DNA of 64,000 bases from Brachypodius melanocephalos (taxonomy: Eukaryota; Chordata; Aves; Passeriformes; Pycnonotidae), in assembly GCA_013398615.1 (NCBI GenBank), contig VZSR01002121.1:11740-75739 (forward strand), given 5' to 3'. The notes beneath the pieces are model-generated. The model saw nothing but the letters and a program-made list of their open reading frames with translations. It searched no databases and was not told the origin of the DNA. The position numbers were made by a program, and so were the translations under genes. How positions within the stretch are numbered: position 1 is the stretch's first letter; each line of letters starts with the position of its first letter. Positions 22,001 through 35,955 of the stretch are shown one piece after another.

Positions 22001-25000
22001 GGGGACAGAGGGTCATGAGCTCTCCAGGTCAATGAGGAGGAGCTGCTGCAGGCAATCTTCTGAGCACAAGGAAGAGACATGAGGAGGAAAGAAGCAGAAG
22101 CATGAAGGCAGTTGTCTGCATATCAGGAACACATTAGGGGGAGCAGAAAAGGAAATCAACAAGAAAGGAGAAGAAAAAAAAAAAAAAACAGTGGAGGACT
22201 CCCCACCCCTCGTGAATTTAAATATAAGAGTGGGAGGGAGGAGTTGCTTTGCAATCAGGGCCTATCAAAAACAGAGACCTGCAGGCGCCTCCTGGGACCT
22301 TTTTGGGAAACAAGCTTTTCTTTACAGCCACTGAGGGACTACAAGGCTTTTAGTGAACTGAGAAATACAAAACCAAAGCAAAAACTCAGCACACAAAGAA
22401 AGACAGCCAAGGGCAGAAGAGCCCAGAATACCCTGCAGAGCTGCCATCTCAGCCAGCATTTGTTCGCCCTAACACACAGAACCACCTGAACAGCATTCCC
22501 CACTGTGGAGCCAGCTGAGAGCGTGGCACCGCCGAGACTTGCTGCATGTCACAGCTGCCACTGGCTTAACCACTGACATCTCATGGGAGGCAAAGGATAG
22601 AACTGAGGGTTCCAGCTGCTTGGGATGGCTCTTTATGCCTGCTACACAAACCAAGTTCCTATGTGCTTCTTCTAAATCCCTCTACCATGTTTCCACGGCA
22701 CCCAGCCAAGAGACAGAATGATGGATATAGGGGGTGTGGAGCCATTGCAGCTATGAGGTTTTTGGATTAACTTTTTCCTGTCAGCTCCAGGATGTGGGTC
22801 AGCATACAGAAGTTACTTCAAGTGTAGCTGAACATACTCAGTTCCCAGACTGGGCATGATCACTTCCCAGTTCACACAGGTTTGCAACTACAGATTTGTC
22901 ACTGGCTCACAGAACTGTAGGAAACAGCCATTCAGAAAGGAGCAGGGCCATTTATTACTTTGCTACTTGATTCACTGAAAACCTATATGGCTACTTATCC
23001 TGCTAACACATATACAAGTGGAGCAGTTACTAGACAGGTAAAACATTAGACAAACCCACAAAAGATTTTAGCCTGGAAAGTATGTGAGGAGAAATCCATC
23101 CTTTTTTCCCTGGAATGTCGACTTTCAAAAGTCCATAAATATTGCTTAAGGATGGGATTTTTTTCAGCTCACTGTCCCATAGTGTCCCTGTCAGACAGGC
23201 ATCCAAGTATTCTCCCCAGAAAACATCTGATTTATGAATATGGAAGTTTTAAGGCATGAGAAAATAGAATACTAAGGGTATACCTTAAAGTCGGGGGTTA
23301 GGGACTGCTCAAAGCCCACCAAAACCAGTTTCCACAGACAAGCTTGCTCCCACGACAGCGGCGCACAGAGGGCTTCCTGTATTTGCATCCTGGTCACCCT
23401 TGTTCTTCCTCTGATGGAAAGAAAACATCAAATGTATTTTCTATTTACTGGCTAAGAAACTCTTTGGGGCCTGAGACCTGCCTCACTTGACTCCCGGCCG
23501 GCCGCACGTGCCCCCAGCCCAAAGCAGGCTCCCCGGGTCCTAAAGGACAGACAATTCCCCAAATTCCCCACTGTGCAGGTGCTGCAGGTGGCCAGGGGTC
23601 CCCACCGCCAACATTCATGCTCAGCCCGTGTGCGCAGGGAGGCCAGCCAGGCCATCACTAACAGCTCTGCAAAAATGGGTCAGGGAAAAAAAAAAAAATA
23701 AAGCCTGTGCAGCGGAACCTGAGGCTCTGCTGACAGGGGCTGGCCCCACTCCTCCACAGGTGCTACTGAAATACTGCTGCTTATTTGGCCTGGCAGCCAC
23801 AGCCCACACAGAACACGTGTGACAAGGAGGCAGCTGCAGGCAGGTGTGCGGCGTTTCCATTTCACCTCGTGCTGCAGGAACATGGCCTCTTCCCAGTTCT
23901 GAGGGCTTGGCTTTTCACAAGTCCATTTGTAAAATCTGTTTTTCAGTGGAAAAAAATTACTGTCTAAACAGTGAAGGATTGATTTGCGTATCTTTGAACT
24001 TGCAGGGAGTGTTTGGTGGTTTTTGTTCTCACTTTCAAAATGAGTCAAAAAAGGTGGGGGGAAGTTAAGTGAGGGGAACAGATCCCCCTGCTTGATCTGG
24101 GTGAGCAGAGGGCCCCCAGCCTGGTCCTGCATGGGAACACATCCTCCCCACATCAGGGCTCTCCCTCACAAAGACATGGAGTCCATCTCAGCCAGCATAT
24201 CTATAAAACCTCAGCTTTATTTTGTTCTCAACAGACACAACCTGTGCCCACCCCAGCATGTCCCACCGCCTTGGTAAATATGATGTTTTGACAATCTCAG
24301 CTCCAGCCACCAGGGCAAAACACAGGCCCAGGACTGCCTGATGCTCCCACTCTTCATCAACAGCAGCCAATGTCATTGCCGTCAAGAGACTCTAAGCCTG
24401 TCCTCTGATTCTCTAAGGAGGTACACACAGCCCACCTTGATAGCAGAGGCCAGGCTACCTGGCTACGTGGGAACCAACAAACATCCTGAAACAGCAATGA
24501 GTCATTCAAATTTTAGGAGCCTTCCTCTGGAACAGCAGGGACTGAAACAAGCATGTCACTCCCTGGTCGCCTGAGCTTCCACAATAAAAACTTCAAGGCA
24601 GTGATCATGTTTGCTCTTCCAAAGCCTCCCTCCCCATACTCCTCCCTGGCCTCTGGGGCAGCTGGAAAACTACCGGGGCCTGGCAGGTGCAGAGGGGCCA
24701 ACTGGTGCTAGCAGCTACAGCCAAGTCCTTCTCCAAAAGCAGCAGAGCAAGCTCTTTCCCAAATTTAGTCACAACAAGGCATAATTAGGCATAGTTTACA
24801 AAATGCCTTTTTCTCCTTTTCTAGTGCCAGTTCTGATGGACTCCAGGAGAGCAAGCAGGAATCCAATCACACATACTCTGCAGAACATATTCTGACACAA
24901 AACCCAGGAGAGCTGAACTCCGGGTATGACGACAGCTGCTAGTAGCTCCACAAACGTTTGCTATGTGATCACACTCTCAAATTATGAGACCTGAAGGACC

Positions 25001-25770
25001 ATGGCAAAAATTCATGCCAGACACAGCAGGCACTGACCAATGGCTTAAGGTTTATAGATACAGTTAAAAACCAGCTTTACTCAGGTCAGCCAAAACATAA
25101 CTAAAATTCCGGACCCTAGATAGACTCACAAAACATAAAAAGCAGCTCAGATCTCCACCAGAGTCCTTAAATATCCACAAAAGGGGGAAAAAACCCCAAA
25201 ATAAACTAACAGAAGAAAGACAGGAAAGGAGGTAAAATCAAAGCAAAGCAGACGTGACTTGCTGCTAACATATGAACATTTAGATGCTTTTGATTGTACA
25301 ACAGCGTACTCGTTTCTCCTGTCACCAGACACAGAAGTCAGTTGAGCTGTTGATTTGGAAATGCTAATTTAAAAGAGGATTTTATGTGCATCTGCCTAAC
25401 TGTGCATGACCTGCTCAGGAGGTAAGACTTCTCAAAGGCCAAACCTTGTCGATGCCACAGAGTTTTCCCTGCCCAGAGGGCAGGTCAAGCCCGAACCATG
25501 CTGAGGCTCCTGTCCCACACCTGCCACACTTCCCTGCAGTCATGCTACTTCTCCCAGAGGTCAGAAGGGATTGCAATCCTCACAGGCTGTCTCATCCATC
25601 TTTCTTTGTTTTTGTTTTTATTTTGTTCAAGGAGTGACCTTTTAGAAACAACCTATCTGTCTACAAGACACTCTTTCCTGGTATTTGTCAAGGATATTTG
25701 AACAGATTTGACTGTAATGAATGTCATGGCCTCCAACCACTGAAATGAACGAGTTGTTCCCAGACTTACC
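19062..25770. other. Intergenic stretch, no recognised gene
   Basis: I found no supported exon. A minus-strand TATAAAAAG at about 20157-20165, followed by mixed sequence, might belong to an old LTR, but no ends are visible. A-rich runs occur at 22174-22188 and 23686-23698. A small GC-richer patch with a CCGGCCGGCCGC core lies near 23490-23510. Confidence 0.4.
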
Positions 25771-25794
25771 TTTTTTTTTTTTTTTTTTTTTTTT
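25771..25794 (+). repeat. Poly-T tract (24 nt)
   Basis: This is an uninterrupted run of 24 T, followed by CC and further T. It could be the reverse of a poly-A tail from an old retrocopy on the minus strand, but the adjacent sequence resembles no known gene. Confidence 0.9.
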
Positions 25795-26555
25795 CCTTTT
25801 TAAAAATGCTCTTTATGGAAACATCTGTAAAATCTGCTCAGCAGCCTCAGGGCATGAGCTTCAGCTGTATTCCCTGCATGTACTCAATGCTGGCACTGCT
25901 GGAAGAGACCACAGAGAAGTTCTCACTCCTGCAGATCAAGCCAGTTACAGTTCTGTTCCCCAGTTCAGAGATTCAGGGCAGGGGGATAGGCCAGGGAGCA
26001 CGAGTTTGTGGTTCTGCACGGATGCAGAGCAGGCATAGGCTTGGAAAGAAAGTTTGCAAACACTTCAGGACAGAGAGCTTTCACTAGCACCTCTTGGCAA
26101 GTTGCAGAAGCTGTTTGCAGATCTTCATTAATAAATACCAAATTTAACACACAGAAACAGCACATTGAGCATCCAGCATATTTTGCCTGCCACTTCCCTC
26201 AGGCAGAGTGCCACAATTCAATTCTGTCTTAAGGAAGGCACCTGTAAGCAAAGCAGCTTTTGGGAAAATAATTTTCTCTCTTAGTATTCCTGCTCCTAAG
26301 ATCCTTAGTTTTGTAAAACCTATAGTTATAAAACCGACTTCAGTTACTTTCAGCACCACTGAAATGCCTCTGCCTCTGTCGTGGCAGGAGAGAAATGCAC
26401 CCATCAGTCCAGTCAAGCACTGGGAGAGGGTCATAAGTGAAAACCCCTCACAGAGGGCAAAACTACAGTACCAGTAATTAACAAAAAGGGAAGACAGCAC
26501 ACAGACTGAAAAAAGCAGCCTGCATGGACCAAACACCCCAAAAGCTCATGTGGAA

Positions 26556-26590
26556 AACAAGCAAGCAAACAAACAAACAAACCAACCAAG
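26556..26590 (+). repeat. (CAAA)n-like short microsatellite
   Basis: Degenerate tandem CAAG, CAAA and CAAC tetranucleotides occupy about 35 bp. Confidence 0.85.
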
Positions 26591-29500
26591 TGCCAAGGAA
26601 AAATCTCTGACTTTGGAAGCTAGCAGTCTGACTTCTTAATTCAACCTGCTGGAGTTGAAGCCTGTGGATGACCTTCACTGTATGGCACATGACAACTCTT
26701 GTGTGTTGGACCTTTGGGGTTTTTGAAAAGAGGATTTTAATTTCTTCAGGAACAATTCCTCACATGGTGAAAGCAGCCCAGGGAGGATTTGTTTCACTGA
26801 ACTGCCTCTCTGGGCCAGGTGGGTGCGAGTGCCACACGAGGAACACCCTGTGAACAAATCTACCAGCGCAATCTGAGGTCAGAGATCCCTTTCCATGTAA
26901 TTACAGGGTGGTGCTGCCGTGCAGATGGCTTCATGTGAAGCTCCAGCAGCCTACAGCTAGCCAGAAGAATCTGGCAGCAAAGGTAGTTGGAAGGGAACAA
27001 AAAAAGAGACAAGTTTGCCCTGAATTTGACAGACCTGCCTATAAATAGACATAGGGTCTTGTAAGCACATATTTGCTTGCTGATTTCTCATGTCAGTGGG
27101 GTTTAGGGCTAGGTGCATATTTTCTAACAGAAAATAGCCTCGCCAATACATCCTAAAGATCTCTTGCTGCTCTCTGCCTTGCATCTGGAAAGTATGCATG
27201 TGGATTTATACGGCGTAAGTCAGCAGTTAGTCCATCTGATTATAAATCACATGACTTTGTACTATGACCACATTAATACTCTGCCATCAATTTAAAAAGG
27301 GAAAAACTAGAGCTACCCTATAATTTTGGTCGACTGAATCAAGCCTGTTCTGTGGACTCACGCGCATTTGGTTCCAGATCTAGGAGATTCTCAACAGCCA
27401 CATCCTTAATGACTTACATATGCAGCTCATGGGGCTGACAGGCTGAAGGTTTTTGTTCCCTCAACAAAATGTTCTCTTGACAGGAAAAAAAGAGATAAAA
27501 AGAACAGTGGCATCACCAAGGGTGCTGAAGTGGTAGAGGGACTTTTTGTCACAGTTGCAGCTTGGGCAGACGTTCTCCTTCCTTCCCCAGCCCCGAGGGC
27601 TGACTCTCCTATCCCTCCTGCTGCTGGCATAGGAAAGCGGGGAGCAATGCAGAGCCAAATACAATCACACAGTGCTGCCCTGGGAAGAGGTTTTTCCCAG
27701 GAAATGTGCACGACCACTTGCCCTGGCTGCACGCTGCAGCTCAGCAGAGGCTGTGTCATCGGCACTGCTGGACTGTGCCACGCTCGTCATGGCCCAGCAG
27801 CCTGAGTTGAAGCACACCAGAAACCACTGTCACGGCTGCCTCACACTGGTCAGTTATTTACTTTCTGGTGTCTTTCATGTATTTCCTGCTCCTAACCAAT
27901 GTTCAGGACTCCATCACCCCAGAACATCCATCTCCAGGCAAACTACAACCAAAACTGGCAGCATGTGCTGTGCTGTCAACAGGTTTACTGCAGGCATGGA
28001 AAGCCAAGTCCTCACTGGAAGGGACTGAGAAGTACTCTCCAGAAGACCTAATTCTGAAGGCTTCTCCTTCACATCTCAGAGATTTCCTCTGAGCCTCTTT
28101 CAAAGTCACCATTTCTCCAAAGCCAGAGAAAAAGTGCTGCTGAGCTGCTGCTTGGCTCCTTTGCAGGCACTGAGAAGCTGTGGAGCATGCAGAGCCTTGC
28201 ACTAATTAAATCCCAGTGACACCGGGAGAGAAAGCATTACCCAAGACTCCATTTATGGAACTGCTGTTGTTTCTTCACAGAGAAAACTGATGATTGGAGA
28301 GAGAAGAATGAAGGAAAGGAGAAAAGGGAGACACCGTCCTCTATCAGTTCTTTGCAGACTTTTCCCAAGTGCCAAGCCTGCCTCTATTGGCTGTGAAGGA
28401 AGAGACTTCTTAGGGGGAAACAAGCTTTCAAGTACAAAAACAGAACCCAACCTCTCTGTCTCCCCAGTCACACCAGAGCCTTCTGTAGTGATCAAACACA
28501 TGCTGCTGTCTCAGATTCAGTTAGCAGCCATCCCACACATGGCCGCACTGCCTTGGGAGCCCTGGGTGTGCAGGCTGGGCAGCAGCCACCGCTGCCTCCA
28601 GTGACCTTGTCAGAGTGAGTTTGCAGCTCTGGCCCTCTCCACCATAACTCCCCCACTGCCCACGTGCTCCTCTGCTGAGCTGTGCCTCCCTTTTGCTGTT
28701 GGTAGCTTTCCTTTGCATTTCCTGGTCATCCACTTCATCAAGAGTTCAGGAAATCGGATCCTGGCCCAAGAGTGACATTTGCATAGCATTGCTCCCGTTT
28801 TCATACTTCTTTAAGTTTATGAATTTCCAGGCTCTTTTCACAGCCCACTGCAGATGCTGAAGGAGGTACCAGTGTGTGGAATCAGAGTTTTGCGGAGAGG
28901 TCTGTGGTACTTCGTGTTGCCCTGGCATCCACAGCACCGATTAGTGAAACTCTGGGGTTTCAAGCAAAGCAGCCCTGGAAAGGACAGTTCGGAAACCTGA
29001 CCTAGTGTGGGGCTCATTGATCAGCAGCTAAATCATGATTACAGACCTGTCCTGACCACGCTCCATCAGCATGCCTGATCCCTGTTTGCATAGATGAAAG
29101 GTGGAAGAACTTCAGCTTGTATGAACTCCATATGTTTGATATCTTCCTAAGCTGTCCTGTGTGGTCTGCTCCTTGGATGAAAAAAAGCGTAAGTGGAGCA
29201 GAAACCCTCTTGAGAAAAGTATCTCTCTGCATTTGTAATGAAATCCAACTGGTAACTCCACTTGAGTCTTCCTGTCAGCAGCATTCCTGAGCACACCCTG
29301 CTTGCTCCTATCAGTAAAACCCCTCAGTCAACCAGTTTGTCTGAAATACAGCTGGAAATATAAGCCATGCATCTGAAAAGACAAGCAGAGCTACGATATC
29401 CTAAGCTGAAGTTTAAAAAGTAGCCGAGTTACTCAGAAATATTTCCCAACATTCAATGGCCTAGAGAAACACAACTGAAACCACACAGGTTACTTTGCAC

Positions 29501-32500
29501 TGGTCATCTTCCCCTCAGGTACCTTATACCACGTATTCTTGAGGGGTAATTGTGACTTGGCTCTTATTTCTCATCTGAAATCGTAAGTGCTAGCAAATCT
29601 TGAGCATGTCCCAAAACTGGCTTGGTTAGGAAGAAGTTCCATTGCCTTGGGCACCACTCCTGACAGCTAGAAAGTTTGCTCAAGGCTGATGTTAACAGCT
29701 GGTTCAGAGCAGCTTACCCGATGCTTCTTTGCTGTTATGTGAGAGCCTTCTTATCTCATTGAAAAGCTCATTTACAACTATACCTGGGACAGGCATTGTC
29801 AGCTGTGCCACACACCAGGTGCAACCTCACAGAGTAACAGCAGGAAACGCCTGCTGCAAAATTACACATCGGGATGGTCTTGATGCTGTTCTCAGATAGC
29901 GCCCTGGCACCTTCTGAATAGATTTTCACATCAAAGATTCACTAATATAAACATACTTTGTTTACAGTGCTCCTGAAAAATCGTTGTTCAACATCTTCCT
30001 AACATCTATAAATCACTGAATAAGCCAACTTCTCCAACTCCTAACCCAGCCAAATGCCAAGTTTTGCTGTGAGTTAAATCACTTAACTCTCAAATCACTG
30101 CAGTGCTCCGGCAGACATGCTGGTGAAGCTTTCCAAGAGCACTATGACTGTCACCCTGCTTTCACATGTTAAAACTTGCCTTCTGATATTTTAGCTAAGC
30201 CTTCTGATGATTTTAGAGAGTTCTCACACTTTTCATGTAAATAAGAAAATGTTTGCATTCTTTTGCTATGAGAGAAGCATTTGAGTGATGGGGATGTTCT
30301 CCAATCCGAATGGTGGGATGACATGCCAATGATTGGCCACTCATGTACAGTGTATATCAATGGAGTCAGAAATTTGAATGAAGAGAATTCTTGCATGCTG
30401 ACCCCAGACCTGTCCTGCCTTGTCCTTTCCAAACTCCAGCAACAAATGCTGCACAATAGTGCAACACTATGACAGCTTCCAAAGGATCTTGGTGAAGAAA
30501 ATGCCCAGCAGGTCACCATTTCTCAGAGTGCTGGAGAGCAGAACTACAGTAAACAGCCTTTCAACACTAAACTAGACCCTCATGATCTAGTGCATATGAT
30601 TCAAAAACACTGACATTTAACTAAATCGCATATTAACAAGAGAAAAACCATTGCAATGCAGCCAGGGTAGGAACACATAACTTACTGAAAGCTCATTTCA
30701 GCCAGCTGAAACCAAACAGGTGACCTAAGCAGGCCACATTCTGTGCTTTTGCTTATGTGTTCATTATTTGGATACAAAGTGAAGCTTTAAATACAACCCT
30801 TTCTTTCCAGTACTGATTGGATGCTGTACATGCAAATCTGTCAAAGAAGACCTTAGAATTCTCTGTTCAAAAGACTTGGAAATGTCAGTTACAGATCCCC
30901 TCACAAAAGGCATCTTTTCACAGAAGCCACAAACATTAATACACAGCAAACAAAAATCCTCATGATAATGTTCCACTGGGAGGTGGGATGCATTCTCACA
31001 TCAAAGACTTCATGCTCATTGCTAACAAAGGGACTCCACACCCTGAGCCCCACTTGCAAACACAACTCCTGACCATGAAACCAAGGACAGACATGACCAA
31101 ACTGCTTATGCATAAGGAGAAGCAGGTTCCTCAGTTCCTGCTAAGCCATGTGGTAATCCTAATTAGCAGTATTTTCCAAGTAATTATAGTCTTAGAATAA
31201 TGATGTTAATAAAAACAAGTAAGAGGCCACCTGGGATAGTTCTGTTGTGTCTCGGTTGAAATGCCAGTAAACACTTCTGGAATTCATACCAGCAGACAGT
31301 TTGGAAAAAAACCCCAAAACCCTCGAAGGTACTTCATAGCTCAGCTAAATCAAAGCAAATCTGATTCCCCTCAAGTCTGGGTCAATGTCAGTTGATGCAA
31401 ATGAGCATTTGTTGAACAAGTGAATCTCTAAATGCATTCAGCCTCAGAGCCAGAATCATACATGGTGTAACTTGTTGATTAATTTGCCTATATGGGGCAT
31501 CAACAAAATATTTTCTGCTTCTTTTTAAGAACAATATGGGTTATTAAATCTCCCAGAAAAAGTTCCCTATTCAACAACAACAGCTACTAACTATACAGGA
31601 TATAATTCATTCTGATTTTCCTTATCCAGATGCATACCACCATTAGGCATAAGATTGGGCACCAAGGACACTCTGGGAAAGACTGCAACGCATTAAAGTG
31701 AAAATCACATCCACCATTTGTGGTTCCATTGTCAGGAACACCTGTTCCTCCTTCTGAACTGCAGTCCTCCACTGTCTTCACCTTTTGTTTTGGCAGCACT
31801 CTAAAGAAGGGGAGTTTCGGCTACCTCAATACACAAGTTTTCCTTGAACCCATACTTAGGGAAGTTTTTCTTTTCAATATTCCCTGAAACATTGAATAAG
31901 CCAATGTTCCAAAAAGCCCAGATGTGCCATCTCCACGGGATGAAGAAAACTCTCAAGTTCTCTCTTTGCCTTTTTCTTCCTTTCTGTCTGTTCTTGGGGG
32001 TTTTTAAGAGTTGAAACCATGCCTCTTCAGGAGGGCCATCGAACACCATTTGCTCCATGATACTCCCAGAAACCAAAGCCACATACTGTCCTCAGTGTGA
32101 ACACAGTGCCAGTCACCAAATGTACACAAGGTTCTTGAATATTCCTTATCCATGGACTCATCTGATACCACCCCCTAGGTTTATTATCAGACGCACTGAT
32201 AAGATTATCCGTCACTGGTGCCAGGGACCCACATGCAGCAAAGAGGGGACTGAACATGCAGCAGCCGTGCGCTGGTCCTCCCTCTCTGGCCAGTCACCCT
32301 CCACGGTGAGGATGGGTCTCTGCTCCCTGCAGCACGCATGCCTCACCAATCGACCCAGCAGCTGATGTGCCACCTGCTGCAGCCCTGCGTTGCCACTGCT
32401 CAGCCACTGAGAACATTTGGGAACCGGCGGTCAGAGGTTCTCTACCGTGCCATGATGCCCTACCCAAAAGACAAGGCAGGAGACTCAGGCATGCCTTTGC

Positions 32501-34411
32501 TGTACTGCTGCCCCAGTTGGAGGGAGGCTGTGTCCAGCCCCGCTGGAAGTCTGTGCCCTGCAGTCTGCAGCCAGCACGGCCCTCCTGGCCAGGGGCAGCA
32601 GCAGGGCTGCTCCTGGCTGTGCAGGGGGAAGCGAGGGGCAGCAGCTACCAGATACCACATCAGTGCTTGCAACATGTTGCCAACAGCAGGGATGAGGGTG
32701 AGGTGAACCAGGCTTGGCATGTAGAGAGACCCAGTTACCATGGGCTGAAACTGTCAGTATTCGACAAGTCTGAGGACTGCACAGACATGTGGCAACAGTT
32801 ATGGAAGAAAGGAGGGGGTTAAGGATGGATTTTAGTCACTGTTCTAACCACCTCATCTGCCACTGACTTATGGACCACAACTATAAGAGTGAAGTGCCAT
32901 GCTAAAGCTTTAAAATTCGAAATATCTGAAATGTCTCTCCTCCAACATTTTTGGAGACTTCTTCTATGTGCTAAATAAAGGTTGTTTCACCCTTTACTGC
33001 TTCAGCAAAAGCTCCTGAATGCAGCTGAGAAGTCCACCAGAGATGAGAACACACCTTTTCTCCAGCCCAATGCATTGCACCAGGCTTGACTGCTGGCAAC
33101 ACAACAGCTACAGATTCTGGATTCACCCATTTTAAGCACTTCAAAACATTTTTGTTAGGGTCTTGACACCCTTCCAGTAAAAAGCAGCTGTCAAAATGTA
33201 TCATACAATATCCTAGCAGACCTCCTTCACAGTGCTGCTATAATTAGGTTGGGGTTTTTGTTCTGGCTTTAAAGCAGCTTGCAGAGAATATAATTTTCAG
33301 TTTGAATAAATGAAGTGTTCAGAGTACATCAGGTCCATAATCATATTCCAATTTGAGAAGAATGCGCTCAGTTTAAAAGAAAGCAAGCAGCATAGTTGGT
33401 AGTAATTTAATTTACCTTTCAAAGCTTCTGAAATTTCTGAGATTTCTGAAAACCAAACCTTCAGAGTAACTGCAGTTCACAAAGAACACAGAAAGTGGGA
33501 AACTCCTTCCAAAACAAACACAGTGTCCAAATGTCCCTTTCACTGCTGCACTTTATAGGAGAAACTCGGAAGCTTTTACCCTCCAGTTCTCTTCTGACGC
33601 TTCCTTGACTTCCTTGACTTTGAGAATTTGAGTCCCCACCTAAAGGGCCATGACCAGTTATAGGCAATGTGACATAGCTCCTGTAAGGGTCTGGCTGGCT
33701 GTGGTGCTTGTGTGACACAAAACACTGATAAAAAAGGCTTCACTGCCCTTAAAGACACTCTGTGTCAACACACCTATGCAAAACAGACAGCAGTTCACAC
33801 AGAGCCTGGCTCCAGAAACACACAGAGGCACATTTCTGACAGTTCTGTATAAGCAGGTAAACGAGAAGGTTGCTTATATTCAAGAGCTGCCGGGACAAAG
33901 AGAGGAAAAATTGAGCCATAATAAGTTGCCGAGTCCCCTCTGTCTCTAAGGATGCTCCATCCAATTAAACTGACAAAACCAGGGATGGCCAATACCAAAT
34001 TTAATCCCTGAATATAATCTTCCCGCTGTCCTAATTGGGCAAGAATCTAAGCACCGAAAGAAAAAGCAGCAGTCATTGAACTCAAGGCCAGCACCAAGTG
34101 ACCAGCATTAATTATTTTTTTCCCTGCCTGATTTATTTCAACAGGTTTTCTGAAACAATGAGCAGCCTTGAAAATGTACACAGGAATGTTTCCCAAACAG
34201 ATACACAAACATCTTGAAGCAGTCCACAGCCACTTTGAACCTCAGCCTGATCCTACTAAAACATCAGCACTAGGGTTCTAGGATTTTATTTCTATGCTAA
34301 CGACTTGCCCTCTAATTCTATTTCCTTCATATTTAACAAGGTAATTTTCTCCCCCGTTTCTTTAGCTTATTTTTCATTTGGCATTAAAAAAAAATCCTTT
34401 CTATTCATACT
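26591..34411. other. Intergenic stretch, no recognised gene
   Basis: I can support no coding exon. Open frames are at most about 150 codons and none resembles a known family. A homeodomain-motif cluster near 31150-31215 is listed separately. Confidence 0.4.
31150..31215. promoter_or_regulatory. Candidate regulatory patch: clustered TAATCC/TAATTA motifs
   Basis: Within about 35 bp there is a TAATCC (31154-31159, OTX/PITX-type core) and two TAATTA cores (31160-31165 and 31181-31186), followed by further TTAAT sequence. The density is higher than in the surrounding DNA. Enhancer function is inferred only from motif clustering. Confidence 0.25.
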
Positions 34412-34685
34412 TGTCTTGGTTTGAAGGACAGGTATCTGGATAATTCAAATCCCCTCCCTCCAAATTATTATAATTTAGAAAAAAAGAGAGTAATTAAAGG
34501 GGGCTTTTTTTCAGGCAGAAAAAAAGAGACCAAGCTTCCTTTTACCTGCCCGCATCTCCCCAACGCTCAGTTATCTTCCCCCTCCTAGAGCAGCTCTTTG
34601 TTTTGGTCAATGACTCTTTAGTACCTGGCATTTTTGTCTCTTAATAACCATGAGAAAAACAAATTCCTTAAGCAGAAAGAAAAAG

Positions 34686-34706
34686 AAAAAAAAAAAAAAA
34701 AAAAAA
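34686..34706 (+). repeat. Poly-A tract (21 nt)
   Basis: A run of 21 A follows an A-rich lead-in, within the LTR cluster. Confidence 0.9.
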
Positions 34707-34879
34707 GAAGGGGAAAAACCTAATCCCCAACAATGCTTCAACTCCTCTGAACTATTCCTACCCTTTCACTAAGCCAAAGAGAAAATCAGCAATACATCAA
34801 GGAAAAGCATGTTCTGGTCCAATGCCTTCTTCTTGGAAGTGAGTGTGAACCCTTCCTAAGCCAAGAGCTGCAGTTGCCC

Positions 34880-35220
34880 TCTTCCTTTATTGCCCAGCTA
34901 TGGAGACTGAAACTGAGAGTATAATGGAACTGATAAAGGAGCCTGGTATCTTAGGCCTGATTGAACAGAAACCACGGGAGAGACAGACACAGATAAAGGC
35001 TTCGTGGGGTAGAAGTGACCAAGAAACATGTTGTAAAACTTTGTTACCGAGTAACTGATTTCATAAAGAATGTATAACAAATCAGAATTGTTACCAAAAA
35101 GAGAACCCTATGTAAGTGCCATACAAGAAAAACCCTATATAAACACCTTGTATGCTCAGTAAATTCAGCTTCTGATCAGAAATCGGAATATCCTTCTCTC
35201 TCAATCACCGATACCCAACA
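34880..35220 (+). mobile_element. LTR-like segment with TATA box and R-U5 region
   Basis: TATATAAA at 35136-35143 is followed at retroviral spacing by AGTAAA (35158-35163), a weak polyadenylation-signal variant. A pyrimidine-rich stretch ending in CCCAACA comes next. This order (TATA box, R with polyA signal, U5 ending in CA) is the LTR layout on the plus strand. The 5' end is not clear and I see no viral genes next to it. Confidence 0.55.
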
Positions 35221-35495
35221 CCACCCACTGGAAATGCAGTCTGATTTATCACGGCCGTGCTGTGAAGTAATATGCCCTTGATCTTTACTTGGATTTATCA
35301 CACACTTAGTTACTGCTTTCTATGAATACTATTCCATATCCTCAAAGTAGCGGCATGGGTGGATGGTGAGATGCCACTACCCTGCCGAAAGTGTCTTCTC
35401 AGGAAGCCGCTAAAGCAGGCACACGAACAGTCACTCAAGTCCACAAACACACACATCACAGATAGCTCAGCAAATAAAAGGCAGGAAGGGTCTTC

Positions 35496-35955
35496 TGTAT
35501 AGAGTTCCAGTGGGGTTTATTGATCCACATATCGAAGGGATCCAGGGAGAAAAGACAAAGATAATGAAGAGTTCAGGTTTAAGTACAAGGGCAAGTGGGG
35601 GTGGAGCAGAGCATCAGAGGCCAGTGAATGGAGGGCACAAGGGCTGTGCAAGGGCAGGGCTAAGGGCAACAACCAATAGGGAATATGAGGGCAGACAATC
35701 AGTGATACAAAAACCAGTGGGCTAAGAGGGAAAGGAGAACCCTCTTGAACCAGGATATACATGAATAATAGAGCAAGGCCAATGGGCCAATGGGAAAAGC
35801 AAAACGGAGGTAGATTAACATAGTGCTGCAGAGCACCATGGGGGAACCCTTTTTCTCTCACCCTAAGTGATGGGGCATTATCAAAGTCTATGGTAGATTC
35901 CTCCAGGGCATTGCCCTGGAACTTCCCCTGATAGGCTCAAGGGCCTCCACACTCA
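35496..35955 (-). mobile_element. LTR-like segment, minus orientation
   Basis: On the minus strand the segment starts TGAGTGTGGAGGCCC at 35955. It contains AATAAA at 35516-35521, near its far end, and stops near 35496. A TG start and a terminal polyA signal suggest a minus-oriented LTR. Its TG end coincides with the right ATACT copy of the cluster. Family assignment is by general resemblance only. Confidence 0.5.

Larger units (their letters stand above)
34412..35955. mobile_element. Composite LTR cluster bounded by ATACT duplication
   Basis: The left end starts TGTCTTGGTTTGAAGGACAG at 34412, a typical avian ERV LTR opening. The right end is ...CACTCA at 35955. The same five bases, ATACT, flank both (34407-34411 and 35956-35960). 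At least two further LTR-like segments lie inside: a plus-strand TATA/R-U5 segment (about 34880-35220) and a minus-strand polyA-bearing segment (about 35496-35955). A poly-A tract sits at 34686-34706. I read this as nested or recombined LTRs. The order of events is uncertain, and the 5-bp match could be chance. Confidence 0.55.

Noticed and set aside
23480..23660. Second CpG island or promoter near 23.5 kb
   Set aside because: Only a short CCGGCCGGCCGC core is CpG-rich. The patch is too small and isolated to call.
31587..32257. Series of minus-strand frames that looked exon-like
   Set aside because: I could not match them to CFAP299 or any other family, and convincing splice sites were not found.
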